This document shows, piece after piece, positions 38,373 to 51,404 of a stretch of 64,000 bases of DNA (position 1 is the stretch's first letter; each line of letters begins with the position of its first letter). The notes under the pieces are model-generated. The model saw nothing but the letters and a program-made list of their open reading frames with translations. It made no database searches and was not told where the DNA came from. Position numbers and translations under genes: made by a program. Source of the stretch: Panorpa germanica (lineage: Eukaryota; Arthropoda; Insecta; Mecoptera; Panorpidae); the NCBI GenBank assembly GCA_963678705.1, contig OY783204.1, forward strand, positions 25,058,759 through 25,122,758, read 5' to 3'.

Positions 38373-38735
38373 GGTTTCACACCAGAGAGACAGTTTTGAA
38401 AACAGTTTTGTTGTCAAAAATCAAAACAAAAACATGTTTTCTTTTATTTCAAAACAGTTCATACTTAACATTCTGGTTTTGTTTGTAGTGCTGTTCTGTG
38501 TGTCCCATAAAAATTATAAACATGATAAACTACTGACAAGCGCAAATGTTCACAAAAAACAAAACTGCGTGTTCAAACCAAGCAGACTAAAAAACAACAA
38601 CAATGTGTTTTGTTTACTAAAACAGTTTTTAAAGACAAAAATGATTTAAGAACTGTTAGTTTGGTGTCGATGTTTTTGTTCAAAGAAACAGTTTTTGTTC
38701 GTGTTTTTTTGAACTAGTCTCTCTGGTGTGAAACG
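38373..38735. mobile_element. MITE-like TIR element, family G
   Basis: Left end GTTTCACACCAGAGAGACAG and right end (inverse complement GTTTCACACCAGAGAGACTAG) match over 18 bases. The interior is about 360 bases, rich in AAAACAG and TTTTTG words, and short inverted words near the ends extend the symmetry. No clear target duplication was found and the superfamily is unknown. A 136-codon open frame (38239-38649) lies mostly inside it and is therefore not a gene. Confidence 0.8.
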
Positions 38736-39031
38736 AAATAATGAAAACACATTACCGTTTTGTCACTTTGTGTGCACTGATCAATTATTTGTGTCACCTA
38801 AATTGAATTCATAAACACTCGTTTACTGGTTAATTATTCACTGGAGCTTTAACATATTTGAAAGTCGAAACTAAAGCGCTCTTATTTCCTAGGTTACTAT
38901 TTTCTAGTTCTAAAAGAACCATACTTTGTTTTCGCTGCATTTTTATTATGAAATAAAATATTTAAGTATAACATATTTCTATTGACTAAAGCAGAATTTT
39001 ATATAAAATAAAAACTAACTAAAAGTATACT

Positions 39032-39051
39032 ATATGTATGTATGTATGTAT
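39032..39051. repeat. (GTAT)n microsatellite
   Basis: About four to five units of the tetranucleotide. Confidence 0.85.
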
Positions 39052-39233
39052 TCCATTAGCTCCTCCCATTTCACGTGACTTATAGTCCTGTGTCAGTTAA
39101 ACCGAATGCGTTGTGTAGTCTGTTTCGTTTCGTTCATGAAACTGTAACGCACGATATGACGCTAGAGGAGCCACTGTTCCACTGTTAGTATGCTTGAAAT
39201 ATCAACACCAGAAACATCAGACGCATTTTGGTT

Positions 39234-39268
39234 TCAGTTTTCCCGCGAATGTCGTCGCGTATAGACGT
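39234..39268 (+). promoter_or_regulatory. Candidate arthropod core promoter: initiator plus DPE
   Basis: TCAGTT (39234-39239) fits the arthropod initiator consensus TCAKTY with A+1 at 39236. AGACGT starts exactly at +28 (39263-39268), as the downstream promoter element (RGWYV) requires. The surrounding 39090-39330 is richer in CpG than the neighbourhood. There is no TATA box at -30, as expected for a DPE promoter. Either motif alone would be common; the exact spacing is what supports the call. Confidence 0.45.
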
Positions 39269-39627
39269 CTATTTCAGCGTCGTAGTTGTTCGGCGTCGTC
39301 AGCTGATAAATTCTACGAACGATTGAAATTCTATGTTGAAAAATGTTTGAACTACTTTTGTTGTACATTGACAAAAAATCTATTAAAAGATACGAGTGTC
39401 ATTATTTTAATTTGTGTGGTTTATAGGATTTTATGTATTGGATTATTAATTCTTTTAAAAAAGGATAATTAATTTTATTCTATGTGTGTATATGTTTAAA
39501 GTGTTGTGCTTAATTATATTAAACGTTGGTGAATAAAAGTGTCGTATAAAAGATTTGATAAAATTATTAGTTTCATGTTTTCAAACTATTTTCGAAAGGA
39601 ATAAACACCAAAAGCAAATTATAAAAC
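39236..39627 (+). other. Candidate first exon of an unidentified transcript
   Basis: Downstream of the candidate promoter, the first strong splice-donor match is AAAAC|GTAAGT, with the intron starting at 39628. The first ATG (39249) opens a 25-codon frame ending at 39326, so the exon is either untranslated or carries a small upstream frame. A longer open frame (39194-39472) begins upstream of the proposed start site, at a non-ATG codon. No acceptor or second exon could be recognised, so this rests on the promoter call. Confidence 0.25.
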
Positions 39628-39633
39628 GTAAGT

Positions 39634-42600
39634 CAAACAGTCTTCTTAAAGTAACAACAAGTTTGATGAATTTATTTTTATTTTTATTATATTGATATCT
39701 TCTTTTTTTTATCTGAATTATATTTATTGCAAAACTGTATAAACTCATGCAAAAGTCTTTTGAAAATTATCAAATTTATATTATTAAACTTTTGATAAAG
39801 TTTTTTTAATTGTAATTATTTAGAAAACTGTTGTATTTCATTTTCGCTATTTCCAATAACATTTATTTACGATAGAATAAAAGTATTAAATTATTCTAAA
39901 TTTTGCAAATTTGTTGTCATAATTGTTCAGATACTAGTCTATTACTAGCTTTAATTACTTTGTCGGATTTGGAAAACTTAACAAAATAATATAAATTCGA
40001 TGTTAATGTAGATTCTAACAATTAGGCAATTTAAAACTATTTTAAAAGAATAAAAAATATATTTTTTTAAATAAGCAATATTGCTCAAACTTGCAGAAAA
40101 CGTATTAAATTTTGAATCATATTAATAAATTTCTACATTTAAACTTAATGTGATATATTACAATAAATACTACATTACATTAATAATATTACATTAAAAG
40201 TATTTAACTATTCCAATTAAAAAGTTTAAGTTACAAATTGAAACACCTTTACATTTAGTTTTGCAAAGACTGCAGAAATGAAAAAAAAAGAGAATTGCCA
40301 AATAATTAACAGCTAAAATGATTGCGCAATTAAAAACCCCGCAAATCATTTGCAAAATTATTGTTTGAAAAGCTGTCATAAAATTTTAAATTAATTTCTC
40401 AATTTTGTTTCAAATTATTTCTGTTTAATTTATATTATTTACGCGATTTTGTTTTATGGAACATTTGTATACTTTATTAATTAAATGTTTAATATATTAT
40501 CACATATTTCTTTTTACAAATTTTAATAATATTAACAAATAATTAAAATTTACATTTTGTTTGGGTTATACTTCTTATATTCATATCAAATATTATTTAT
40601 ATGGGAAGGTGAGAAATGTATATGTAAAATATTTAAATTAAAAAATGAACATGCGAATATTACCTTTTAAATACCTCTTAATTTTGATAAAAACCTTGCT
40701 GTAACATCAAACATAAATGCTTTTGGATCCTTTGTACTTAAACTACAAAATTATTAAATACAATATTTAAAGAGTACATAAATCAAAATAATGTGAATTA
40801 ATTTTAAACTTCTCTGATAATTTCAGCTGTATAAGTATTCAATATGTTTGTTATTAATACCGTACAAGTGATTGTACGTAATGAATAGCATTTACACAAT
40901 AGAGTAGAAAACATAAAAAAAACTGTTTTAACAATTGCTGCATTGTCTTTAATTGCTTTTTTCTATTGTATTTGTTAAAACCTTATTGTTAAAAATATAT
41001 TTAATTACAAAAGGTTTTAAATAGTTCTGGAGTTCATTATTTTGATTATATTGTAGTCTAGAGAAGTAATTTCGCAATAAGTATTCATAAATATGTTTTT
41101 ATATTTTAAAAATTAATTGTTTCTTAACAAAATAGACTGTGTTCTTTCTGTGCTTTTTTATATTCGTCACGTCCAGATCCCTGAACCAGAATTATATTTT
41201 CTAAGTTTGGTTGTTATTTAGTTAAATTGATTTGGACATATGTATAATCATAAACTTATTAAGCAGTATACGAGGCCGCGACATCGGTTGGTGATAGGCC
41301 TTTGCAACGGTAATAGAGCCACGTCAAATAAATTAAATAAAAATTTACTATAGTCAAAATCACGATAGATCGGCGGTGACTTATACTTAAAAGAGGTTAT
41401 AAGAGGGGTATAAATTTATAATACGATAAAGAATTTTGTCTTATTCGTTTCTATATACATTATAGAAAAATAAATGAGTCAGTGCTTTTTAGTTATATCA
41501 ACAGTTTGTACCCCACAACTTGTTTTAAATATGAGTCACTGCCGAACTCTCGTAACTTCAACCATACATACTCATTAAAATATCTTAGTATTTAATTTGG
41601 TTATAATCGGATGGTTTTTTTACTCTAAGTGTAACGGTGATTACCACGTAATGCCCGATATATAAATTCTTCATAATCATCCACATTCATATAAATCAAA
41701 AATGATGACCAAGAATCTTAATTACAAATATTACATAAAACATATAAAAAAATTATAAAAGCGTAAAATTTAGTCGCTTTATAAAATGATTTAAAACCTT
41801 AGTCCCTTTTTTTTTAATAACAAAAACCGATCTTCTGATTCGAACTATGAGAATCCAATTAAAATAAATTAACATATAAAAAGCATATTTGTGTCTCACA
41901 CATTCTAAGCGTGATGTGACATGTAAAGCGTTTTAAATAATTCAAAATTAAAAACAAAATAAAAATATATTATATTAAAATGATATAAACCGGTAACTTA
42001 ATACATATTACATTAGTTAAAAGCCGGTATTTTTTCTGATATGATAGATGTACAGTCAGTACATTAGGACTAATAATACGGACATCAAATCAAAATTACA
42101 TTTTTAATCTTAACTGTCAACACCAAGTGTTTTATTTTTAATAATTTGTTTTTTATTTTTATTATTTATTATCATAGTTTTTTATTTTATAGTAGATTAA
42201 CATTAGAAATGGTAATATCATTGATTTTATTCTTCTTTATCGCGTGAAACACTATTCCCTTTAAACATACTATTTACGTTTATCTTAGGTATAAAAAATT
42301 ACCTTTTTCGGAATAAATGTTATCTAAATTAAACGTTTTGTTATTTCAGTTTTCTATTTTAGTTAAATGTAACCCTAAACCGTCGTTTTTGTATTACTAA
42401 AATTAAAAAGGCCTATTTAGGGAATAAAATAGTCATAAATTGACCATTTGTATCTTTAAAATATAAAAGAAAAGTATTGTAAAGGAAAGTTGAAACTTTT
42501 TTAATTTACATGTTATAATACATATGGTTTAAGTAAGCCCAGATGAAAAAAATAACGCAATGTAATACTTTAATTACCTTTTGTGTAAGGTAGCATTACA

Positions 42601-43753
42601 CTGCAAGACAATTTCTATATGAGAAGTAGAAAACAAACCTTAGAATTAACTTGTGGAAAGCTAGCAAGTGTAAAACACCAGTGCATTTAAAGTAATATTA
42701 CTGATTTTGCCGATGTTTGTTAATTCGTAGTTGAAATAGTTGAAGCTATGTTCTTTTAGCTCGCATCGCCCATAATTTAGCTAGTAGCAAGCTAAGACTT
42801 CAAATATCACACTGTTTTCATTCATCTATAGTTAATGCAAAATTTAGACTGATTAGAGAACTGATTGGACTAGAAATTGAGAATTCATCGGATCGTCTAA
42901 TGTAGCTATTTATTTAAACTCCGAAATCTATGGAGCGTCGTCACTGATAGAACATTTCTCTAGAACATTTTGTGTATCGCACTCATGTATTTTATTGCAA
43001 TAAGTCTGTATGCTGTGAAATAAAACAAATGTAGGTAAATGTTGTATCAGTGTAGCCACTTCTTTAAGTCGATATCACCCACGTCTAAACTCTCGTTAAC
43101 TACATTTATATCTCATCCAAGAAACAACAATACGAGAATATTTTTATTAGCCCTACCATGGAGTCCTCCATTTCATATAAATGTCTATTATCATAATAGT
43201 TTCATTAGTGCTGGGGTTCTTTAATGTTTGTCTATGAATTCTAAATGAGTTAAGGTTATAATTTAAGGTACTCATTACTCACACTCAACCCCCTACCGCC
43301 GTACCGCCCCACCACTACCCTTTTTATTATACTTTTAATAACGAGTACCACTTTAAGTTACTGTTTCGTTTTATAAAATTAACATACAAAGAGTTTTGTT
43401 GTTTTTTTTTAAATCCCGACACACGTATTTCTATATTTTATGTGACTTGCATTTTCTAATGCAATTCTACTAGTTAGTTTCAATTTGTTATTACACGATG
43501 TCAATTACTTTGTCTGGCCTTTTCTTGTGTCTGTCAGTTGTGAGGTTTAGTGATGTGCAGTGGAAAAATAAACATCGATATAAAAATATATCGTAATGAA
43601 ATGTAAACTCTTGTAAAGTGTGTAAGAAAATACGTTTATAAAACCTTTAAGCAAATCTTGCAGTATACTATTTTAAATTTGTTCAATTAATATCAAGATA
43701 ATATATCAGCTTAAATGATACCTTAAAAGATAGGCTAATAACCGAGCAATGGT
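39634..43753. other. No gene recognised
   Basis: Very AT-rich desert. Small GC-richer patches at 41270-41340 and 43280-43320 (C-rich, ACCGCCGTACCGCCCCACC) carry no identifiable function. Short open frames only. Confidence 0.6.
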
Positions 43754-44087
43754 TTAAACAATCGAAGCTATTTTATTTTAAGTTTTTAAGACTTCAATAG
43801 CGTCTAGTATTTTTTTTAAATAACACAGATGCTTAGAACTTGGTTTATTAGTATAGCTACACATCTGACAAACCACAAAGAATAAAACAATTAACATACC
43901 AGCTAAAATTGGGCCACTGTTGAAATTTAACTGTCAGAAATTGTGTTTTTATAAAAATTACATAAAAATAGCAGTAAAAAATAAATAATCAGATTTTGGC
44001 AAAGACATGTATGGCTTAAAATGTTCTAAATGCTGTCGACTATCATCCTCTTAAGGCTTTGCAACTTGCTATCAAACACCCTGTATA
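43754..44087 (-). repeat. Dispersed repeat family A, copy 2
   Basis: Inverse complement of 217-550. It ends at CAAACACCCTGTATAT and contains the shared words CTTGGTTTATTAGT, CACATCTGACAAAC and AGACATGTATGGCT. Block B is not adjacent here. Confidence 0.8.
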
Positions 44088-45550
44088 TATCTTTTGAATT
44101 TCCATTGAAATGAATGTCAGTTATTTATTTTTATTTCGATTTCTGATTTTCTCTTTCAAAATTTTAATTATAATAAATTTGTATCCACTGTTTTTACATT
44201 TTTACCTATATAACTGGATACAATATCGTAATTTTTTAGGTCAGCGTAACTTAATTCATTTCTTTATACTATACAGTCTGTGACTCACCTTTCTAATTAA
44301 AGAATTATCTATAAACTTAAAATGAATACGTTTGATCTTCTAATAATTCACATACAGTTAGTTCTTTGGCAATAAATAATGAACTTGACAGAAAACAAAT
44401 ATTTATTAACAAAATATCGATGTATCGCGTACGATATACTACCCACTTGTTAGACAATCAAAAGAAAATAGTTTTGAGCCTGTAAAATATCTTCTATACA
44501 CACAAGTGTCTGTCTACAAGAACACGGCGTTTTAGCAAAAGAATTAAGATATTTCAAGTTGAATTGATTAGAGCGGATTATTCAATGAAACAACCTCAAT
44601 AAGTCTAGAGGATTAAGAGAAAGACATATTATATATATTTTGAATTTATCGTTGCGAATGCATTCAAGAGTGCTGTTCACATACATTTTAATTTACGTAC
44701 TTCGAAAATCGTTGTTTCTTATTTTAAAGATAATACTCTTTTATTAATAAATAATTTGTATATAATATGAAATTATTTTTGGATAAAATGCTTAACTTTG
44801 TTAGAAAATGTATTTTCTTTTATAGACAATTAACAGTTTTAAAGAATACCTAGAATTTTATATAAATAAATAATTAAATAAATTAATGTAGAAATATTCT
44901 CTTGATGTTGATGAGAGCGGACTCTATTCTTAGAATAATATGAAAGTTCTGAGATGATAACAATGAGAATCAATTAAATATTTCGCTTTAATGTTGTGTT
45001 GTATTTCATGAATTTGTTATTTTAAGATCCTTTTTAATCAAAACAGAAATGCCTTTAAGGTAAGGATTGTTTACCCGTTTAATATAAACAAATCTAACAT
45101 TATTGTAAAATATGTATTATTAATTTATGTATATTTAATCGAATATACATTATAATAATACTATATGTGTTTATTTAAGTATAGGTATAGTTAGCACCGG
45201 ATCAAGATATTTTAAGTGGATAGAAAAAAGTAACGGAAATATAATAAATATTAGTTATAATTGATTTCAAACCTATCTTATAATAACTCTATAGTTTTTA
45301 GCTTCTAAGTGAAATCAATCGTATCTAGATACAGCCAACTTGATTAGATTCCCGAGATTGCATTTAGTAAATACCCCTGTACCCAAAACCTGCCTTGTTA
45401 CTCTACTAACTTGCTTATAAAACTATATTTAAATGTAATACGAGAACATAAAGAAATAATATCCATTTTCTTTTTTACAAATGTTAAATTTTTCAAAACA
45501 TGAATTACATTATCAGACTCTGTACTGTATAGACATTCTAATTTATGTAA
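44088..45550. other. No gene recognised
   Basis: AT-rich with many ATAATA/TTTATA runs. No coding or RNA signal. Confidence 0.6.
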
Positions 45551-46146
45551 ATGGGCTTGTGTCCTCATTTTTTAGTGGTCGATTTTTCAATTGTTGATTG
45601 AAATTGATGTTAATAAATGTGTATTGGCGTGTCTATTTTATTAAATATCTAAATGTTGACGGAGATATAGTAATTAAAAATTTGAATTGTAGTTTTAGCG
45701 CTAGGAATGGTTGGCCATGTTTGTATGACGTGAAATGCATTTCACGTCAGTTATTTGTTGAGTAGGTCAATGCTGTGGTAATGTTTTGTAGCTGTTGGTA
45801 GTCGAAATAATCAAGTCAAAGAATAATAAGTTTTTATTTAATTTAACCCTGCTAAAGCAGACATAATATTGAAATTTGATTGTTCCTTAAAATAGCTGTA
45901 AATATTAGCTGTAAATAATAGTTGATATTTTGATATATAAATACATATAGCAGAGATTTATGAGCTGTAAGGTAGGCAGCGGTTATGATGTCACATGCAT
46001 TTGGAATGTGTACTACGTTGAATCACTTTAATAATTAAAGAGACAAAATGACTTTTTTATTAAAAAATAATTGAACATTTGAGGTTCTAGTAACCCACTT
46101 TATCAATATATAGTACAAGAAATTAAGACATAGGACACAAGCCCAT
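45551..46146. mobile_element. TIR element family E, copy 2
   Basis: Ends are a perfect 14-15-bp inverted pair, AATGGGCTTGTGTCC and GGACACAAGCCCATT. The body is closely similar to 19548-20186 in the same orientation, with small deletions and one local duplication (AATATTAGCTGTAAAT). It is non-coding. The perfect ends suggest this is the better-preserved copy. Confidence 0.88.
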
Positions 46147-46875
46147 TGAATTTAAAATAATTAATTTTAATCTTTCATTTGCGACTTAAATTTAGAATTT
46201 TGGCATTGGCCCCTTAAGTACCAAGCACTGATATATATTCTACAACTCATAGAATATCTAAAAGCTACTGGTAACACAATTTATCCAAGACAAATCTCGA
46301 TATTCAGGGTGCTTCGTTTAGCCCTATCCCTGGACCTCCATTTAACAAAATATTCAAAGCATAATATAAAATAAAACTAGAAAACAAATTAAAAATAATT
46401 GTATTATAAATCTCCAAACAAATCGAGACAAATTTAGTCATTAGTATAATCAGTGACGTAGTGAATTCCACTTCATTTATTTCTAATGTCAATGCCGGCA
46501 TTGTAATATATGTTTCAAATTATTTAAGTGAATAGTTGTATCAATTCCTCTCTCGTCTCTACTTCACCTCTCTCATCCACTAGTCTACACCCGTTATCGT
46601 GAATAGGGTAGTTTTAGATGGGGATGAAGGATTTAAGGAAGTTGCGACCCTTCATTGGTTGCCATTGCCATTTCCATTGCCGTTGCTACTGGAATTTTAT
46701 CAGCATTAATGAATAGTATAGATAAATACTATAGAAATTTCATACGGAGGGTCTCGATTCTTTTCAGCGGCAAAATACAAGTGTTAACATAAATAACTAG
46801 TGATGTGTATAGATGGAAATTCATTTAATTATCGAACACAATTCACTTTATAATAAAATAATACTTTTGGTACTC
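46147..46875. other. No gene recognised
   Basis: AT-rich, with a degenerate GCCATT hexamer run at 46660-46688. No gene seen. Confidence 0.55.
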
Positions 46876-47310
46876 TCAAAAACCGGCGGTCCAAAGAAAA
46901 AATAAATTGCATCCGTTTGAATTTCCCAAATCAGAAAATATTATTTTTTTTCTGTTTGAACGATCGAGGCTATTTTATTTATTGTTCTAAATGCCATAAA
47001 CTGCAGCTTTTTTTTAATTTGAAAAGTTTTTACGACTTCAAAAGCGTCTAGTATTTTTCTTAAATAAGACAGATGCTTTGAACTTGGTTTATTAGTGTAG
47101 GTACACATCTGACAAACGCAAAAAATAAAACAATTAACATACCAACTTAAGTTGGGCCACTGTTGACATTTTTCTGTCAGAAATTGGGAAAAGTAGCAGT
47201 AAAAAATAAATAGCCAGACTTCGCCTAAGACATGTATGGCTCAAAGTATTCTAAATGGTCTCAACTATCATCCCTTTAAAGCTTTGCACCTTGGTACCAA
47301 ACACCCTGTA
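46876..47310. repeat. Rearranged copy 3 of family A with block B
   Basis: 46876-46950 matches block B (803-903) in direct orientation, with an internal deletion of about 35 bases. 46953-47310 matches family A (217-550) in inverted orientation and ends CCAAACACCCTGTATA. In copy 1 both blocks lie in the same direction, so one of the two copies has been rearranged. Confidence 0.8.
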
Positions 47311-49719
47311 TATTTCGTCTTTCGTTTTCAAAATTTCAACTTTCTATCTCTATTTCGTGTTTTCTCTTTAACCTGTCCAATTAAAAACATTTTGTTTTAC
47401 TTTTATTTTATTTGTTATATTCTTTTCAAAGCAATCTAGTCAGTATTACTATTTTAATTTTAATTTTATTATATATGAATTTTTTTAAATATCTAACGCA
47501 TTTTCTTTCTATTTCAGGAAGTTTCACTACAACTAATTTTTGAAGAATTCTCTTTTATTGGTAAGTCTATCTTTTATATTTGACCTAGTTACTAGTACTG
47601 ACATTTGGAAATGATTCCTTATAATTGAAAATGATGTAATTTACTAAAAATTAGAATATTTTTCCTATTCATCTAAATTTATTTTGAAAACGTACATAAT
47701 ATCATCACTCAAGATAAATTTCGTATTTGGAACTTCTGACAGAACATCTGTAAAAGCATTAAATGAAAATTTCATTTAACTTAATTCTTTCCTTGAAATA
47801 GAGTCGACTAAATCCAATTACCATTTAACCCAGCGTCTTCGTCTTCGTCTGCCATTCTTAGCATCATCACAACTGCAATACTTCAAGATCATTTATCAAA
47901 ATTAAAACATTTTTCTTAAAATGTAATGTGATATCCTTTCTTAGTTATTCTTCTTCTTTTTCCGCTAGGTTTTTATTGAATTTCTGTCATTAAAAGTGAA
48001 TTAGAAGACAAACGATGAATTCCAACAGTTTTGTATAGTAGGTGCTGCCATCTGGTGAGTTTTAGATGTACTATGAACCATGTTTTAGTCACTACTGGTA
48101 GTGTAAAATATCCGTCAGGGGTCAGAATAAGAATTTCGTCGATCAATCTTCTAAGATAGAAGTTCAGACCCCGAGGAACCTTCCTTTAGAACTAACCCTT
48201 AGCCATTTTCTAGCCGTATGTATAGAGATAAGGGTGTGGGGGTTCTTATGCATTGAAATACAAGTGGAAAATGGGGAAATGGGAAATGACATTGATGTAA
48301 TAAGTAGCATGGAATATACGAGAGTAGTGTCTGATATCTTAAATCTAAAAAAAAATTAAAAGTTTACTTGAAATGTTAATCAAGTTAAAACTTCTTAACG
48401 AAATGGAATTGAGATCGATTCTATTCAGAACATTGATTAGAAAATGGAATGCTGGAATACAGCGTTATTGGAATACTCGTTATGAGATCTTCGACCAAAT
48501 TATATCGGGAATATTTTTAATGTACCTACACATAATATAAAAACTACTAAAACAAACTTAGAAACATTTTCTGTTGTCTTTTGTTGTTGGCTACTTCATT
48601 TATTAGTTCGGTAAAATCTAGCAGAATATTGCATTCGAGGATGCGAAGTCTAAAGCCAGGTATATATGTAACAGATTATCTGACAGGTTTGTCTGAGCAG
48701 TTCAATCTGTACAGTCAAAACTGTCACATACTCTGATGCGTGTTAGTTATATATTTTCAGCGAGAAAATTTATATTTTGGTAGAATAATTTCTTCAGTTG
48801 TAATTTTAAAACATTGTGCTAATTAATATATCGTAGTCGTTGCTTATGGGTTGTTAGTATTTGTTGACATTAGTGATAGAATGAAACATATATTTAAAAA
48901 ACAGTATTTCATTTATCAAATTCTAATTCTGTTACACTTGTTTCTTGCTAGTTTTGATTATTAATTATTTATGTAAGATAATAATATTATTTTTTAGTTA
49001 ATAAATATAACAAATATACGTAATATGATATTACGTAATCGTATGTACGCACCATTAATCGATGAAGTCTCCTTCAAATGATACCGAATGATTATAGATA
49101 TATATGTAAATAATACAACACATTAAAAAGTAGATATCAACCAAATATATTTTTTATTGAAATTCAAATGAACCTTATAACTTCAATGACAAGACTTCTA
49201 TAGTAAAACTTGGTTGACAATTGACATGAATGTCTTTAATTTCAGTCTGCTTAATGCGATTCCGTTTTAAATCGTTGAAGAACTATTGTCCCGAACATTA
49301 AACTGTCAACTTCCAACGGAAAATCGATTTTCCTTTATTTATTTATGAACATGCAGATATCGATGCGAAGGTTCTCTCTAGTACGAGTATACTATACAAA
49401 CGTATTAAATATTACATCAATTTTATATAGATAGAATTTCCACGAATTTTTTGGAAGGAAAATATTTTTAAGTTTATTTGAAGGGTATCAAAAGCAGATG
49501 ACGTCATAATCTAACGTCAGGTAATTCGCGTTTCTCTCCTTGAAATATACAGCTGTCAATCTTAACTGGATTTAATCATTTTCAATTTGATTTTTGATAT
49601 TGTTATATTATTTAATTGTTTATGAGGTAATGGGTTAACACACCATGGCGTTCGCTAAATCTGGTACAAAAGAATAGATACTTTTACAATATCAATATCT
49701 TCAATACAATACAACATCT
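47311..49719. other. No gene recognised
   Basis: AT-rich. A CTTCGT run at 47832-47848 and a GC-richer interval at 48110-48250 hold nothing identifiable. No coding signal. Confidence 0.6.
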
Positions 49720-49912
49720 TCAGTTTTATTAGGAATTGTAAATTTTAAACAAACTCATTTGCTGCTCTGAAATTTGGAAATTTACTTACATATTTTAATA
49801 ATTACATTGTTTATCTTAAATCATACTATCATACCTGAAATTTAAAGAACGACATTTAAAGTTTATTATTTACCATAAATTGTCAATTCCCTTCTATCTA
49901 ATTTTATTATAA
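49720..49912 (+). repeat. Dispersed repeat family C, copy 2
   Basis: Same orientation and landmark order as 5301-5511, with scattered substitutions and small deletions. Confidence 0.75.
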
Positions 49913-50984
49913 CCTCACCAACTAACTAACTAAAAACGTGAGTTCGGTCGCCTCCAAATATCACCAACTATGTTTTCCGTTATTTTTACAGGAACATCTA
50001 TGGCGTTCATGAGTATATGTTTTCACTTAACGGTCACTGTTTTACCAGCAGACGAGCTTTGTACTAACTAAAGAAATATAATTTTTTTACGTATATATGT
50101 ATTTTTTTATTATCATTAAATACTATATACATTTTTGAATGTATTTACATAAAATAATAATTAAAAATTACGGAATTACGCTTGCCAATTGTCGCATCTT
50201 TAGGAATCGCTGAAATTAATATTTTCTTGTAAGCAAATGCAATATCTATCAATTAGAATAGCGGAAAAAGATAAAAAAAAAATTTGAGGAAATGACAGCT
50301 GTTTGCGAGGGTTCATTACATTTACAGTGCCTGGTCAAAAGTCGCTTAAATATACTTGCAGTGTGTGACAGGCTTAAACAAATACATAATAAAGTTTTCC
50401 TTCCGTGCAGAAATAAATATGATTGTTTCAAAGAGAAGTTGCACCAGTGGAGACTGTTCTCAGTATATGACATATTCGCCTCAGTGAATATTTTAATCGT
50501 ATTTTCATTTTATCCTGCATACAATACAATACACTCTCATGCGCTGTGAGTGCATTAGAACATACGATAGATCTCCAGTGTTGAAGAGCGAGTCGGTTCG
50601 AGATTAGACCCATGCTCTTGAATTTGAAATGACTGTTCTTGTCACATACCATTACTAAGGTTTTATTTTTTATTTTCTAGCTTTTTATTAACTGACATGA
50701 TTTTAGAATACAACTAGTGGGATTTTAAGATTTCTTATCAATTTAATGGAAAATTGAAATTTATTTTATCACTAGAAATTCATTAAATGTCACTAAAATA
50801 TGTTTTAACTTTAAGAGGCGTTGAGAATTCAATCGTTCTTTTCTTTTTTGTCATTTAGATTAAGATTGTCAGGAAACTATTAACTGGAGTAATGATCTTT
50901 TTTATTGATTACTTTTATTTTATCTACATTTACTTGTAAACACGTGCCATAGCAGTAAACTAATAATCTACTATTGGGATATTT
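49913..50984. other. No gene recognised
   Basis: AT-rich. Overlapping open frames at 50249-50652 on both strands are mutually exclusive and unrecognised. Confidence 0.55.
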
Positions 50985-51401
50985 ATAGGGCCCCATGTAG
51001 GTTTAATTTGTACTCAAGTTTTTTTAAATTTTGGATTGAAATAAGTTAATATGTGTAAATTGGCGTATCTACTTATTTAAATATCCCACAGTTGACGAAA
51101 ATGTGACTATTTAAAATTTCAATTTTAATTATAATATAAAACTTGATGGGATGCACGACCCAGTTGTTAGTAGTAAATGACGTATCACATACATATTTGT
51201 ATTCGTTTCTGTTGTATAAAAGAGATGGCAAATCGTTTTATGTGACGTCACATGCAGATTTATTTTTTATATATAAGGTTTGATCCCTTTAAAGGATAAA
51301 AAATGACTACTTACTTTAATTGTGAATATCTCCTATAATATTAAGACTTATTAACAAATAATTGGACATTTGAGAACATTTTTTAGGTTTGGTTGTTTAT
51401 C
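50985..51401. repeat. Diverged relative of TIR element family E
   Basis: Shares with family E the ordered words AATATGTGTAAATTGGCGTATCTA (E: ACATGTGTATTGGCGTGTCTA), CAGTTGACGAAAATGTG, a TGACGTCACATGCA-type word, a GATCCCTTTAAAGGATAAA-type word and AATTGGACATTTG. The left end is eroded. The right end appears to be interrupted by the Harbinger relic that follows. Confidence 0.55.
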
Positions 51402-51404
51402 TAA

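Noticed and set aside
38239-38649. 136-codon plus-strand open frame
   Set aside because: It starts at a non-ATG codon and most of it lies inside a TIR element.
43552-43565. TAGTGATGTGCAG, similar to a hAT end (also TAGTGATGTGTA at 46799)
   Set aside because: No matching inverse end within several kb and no 8-bp duplication.
50590-50610. CGGTTCGAGATTAG resembling a tRNA T-arm
   Set aside because: No upstream D-arm or anticodon arm can be paired.
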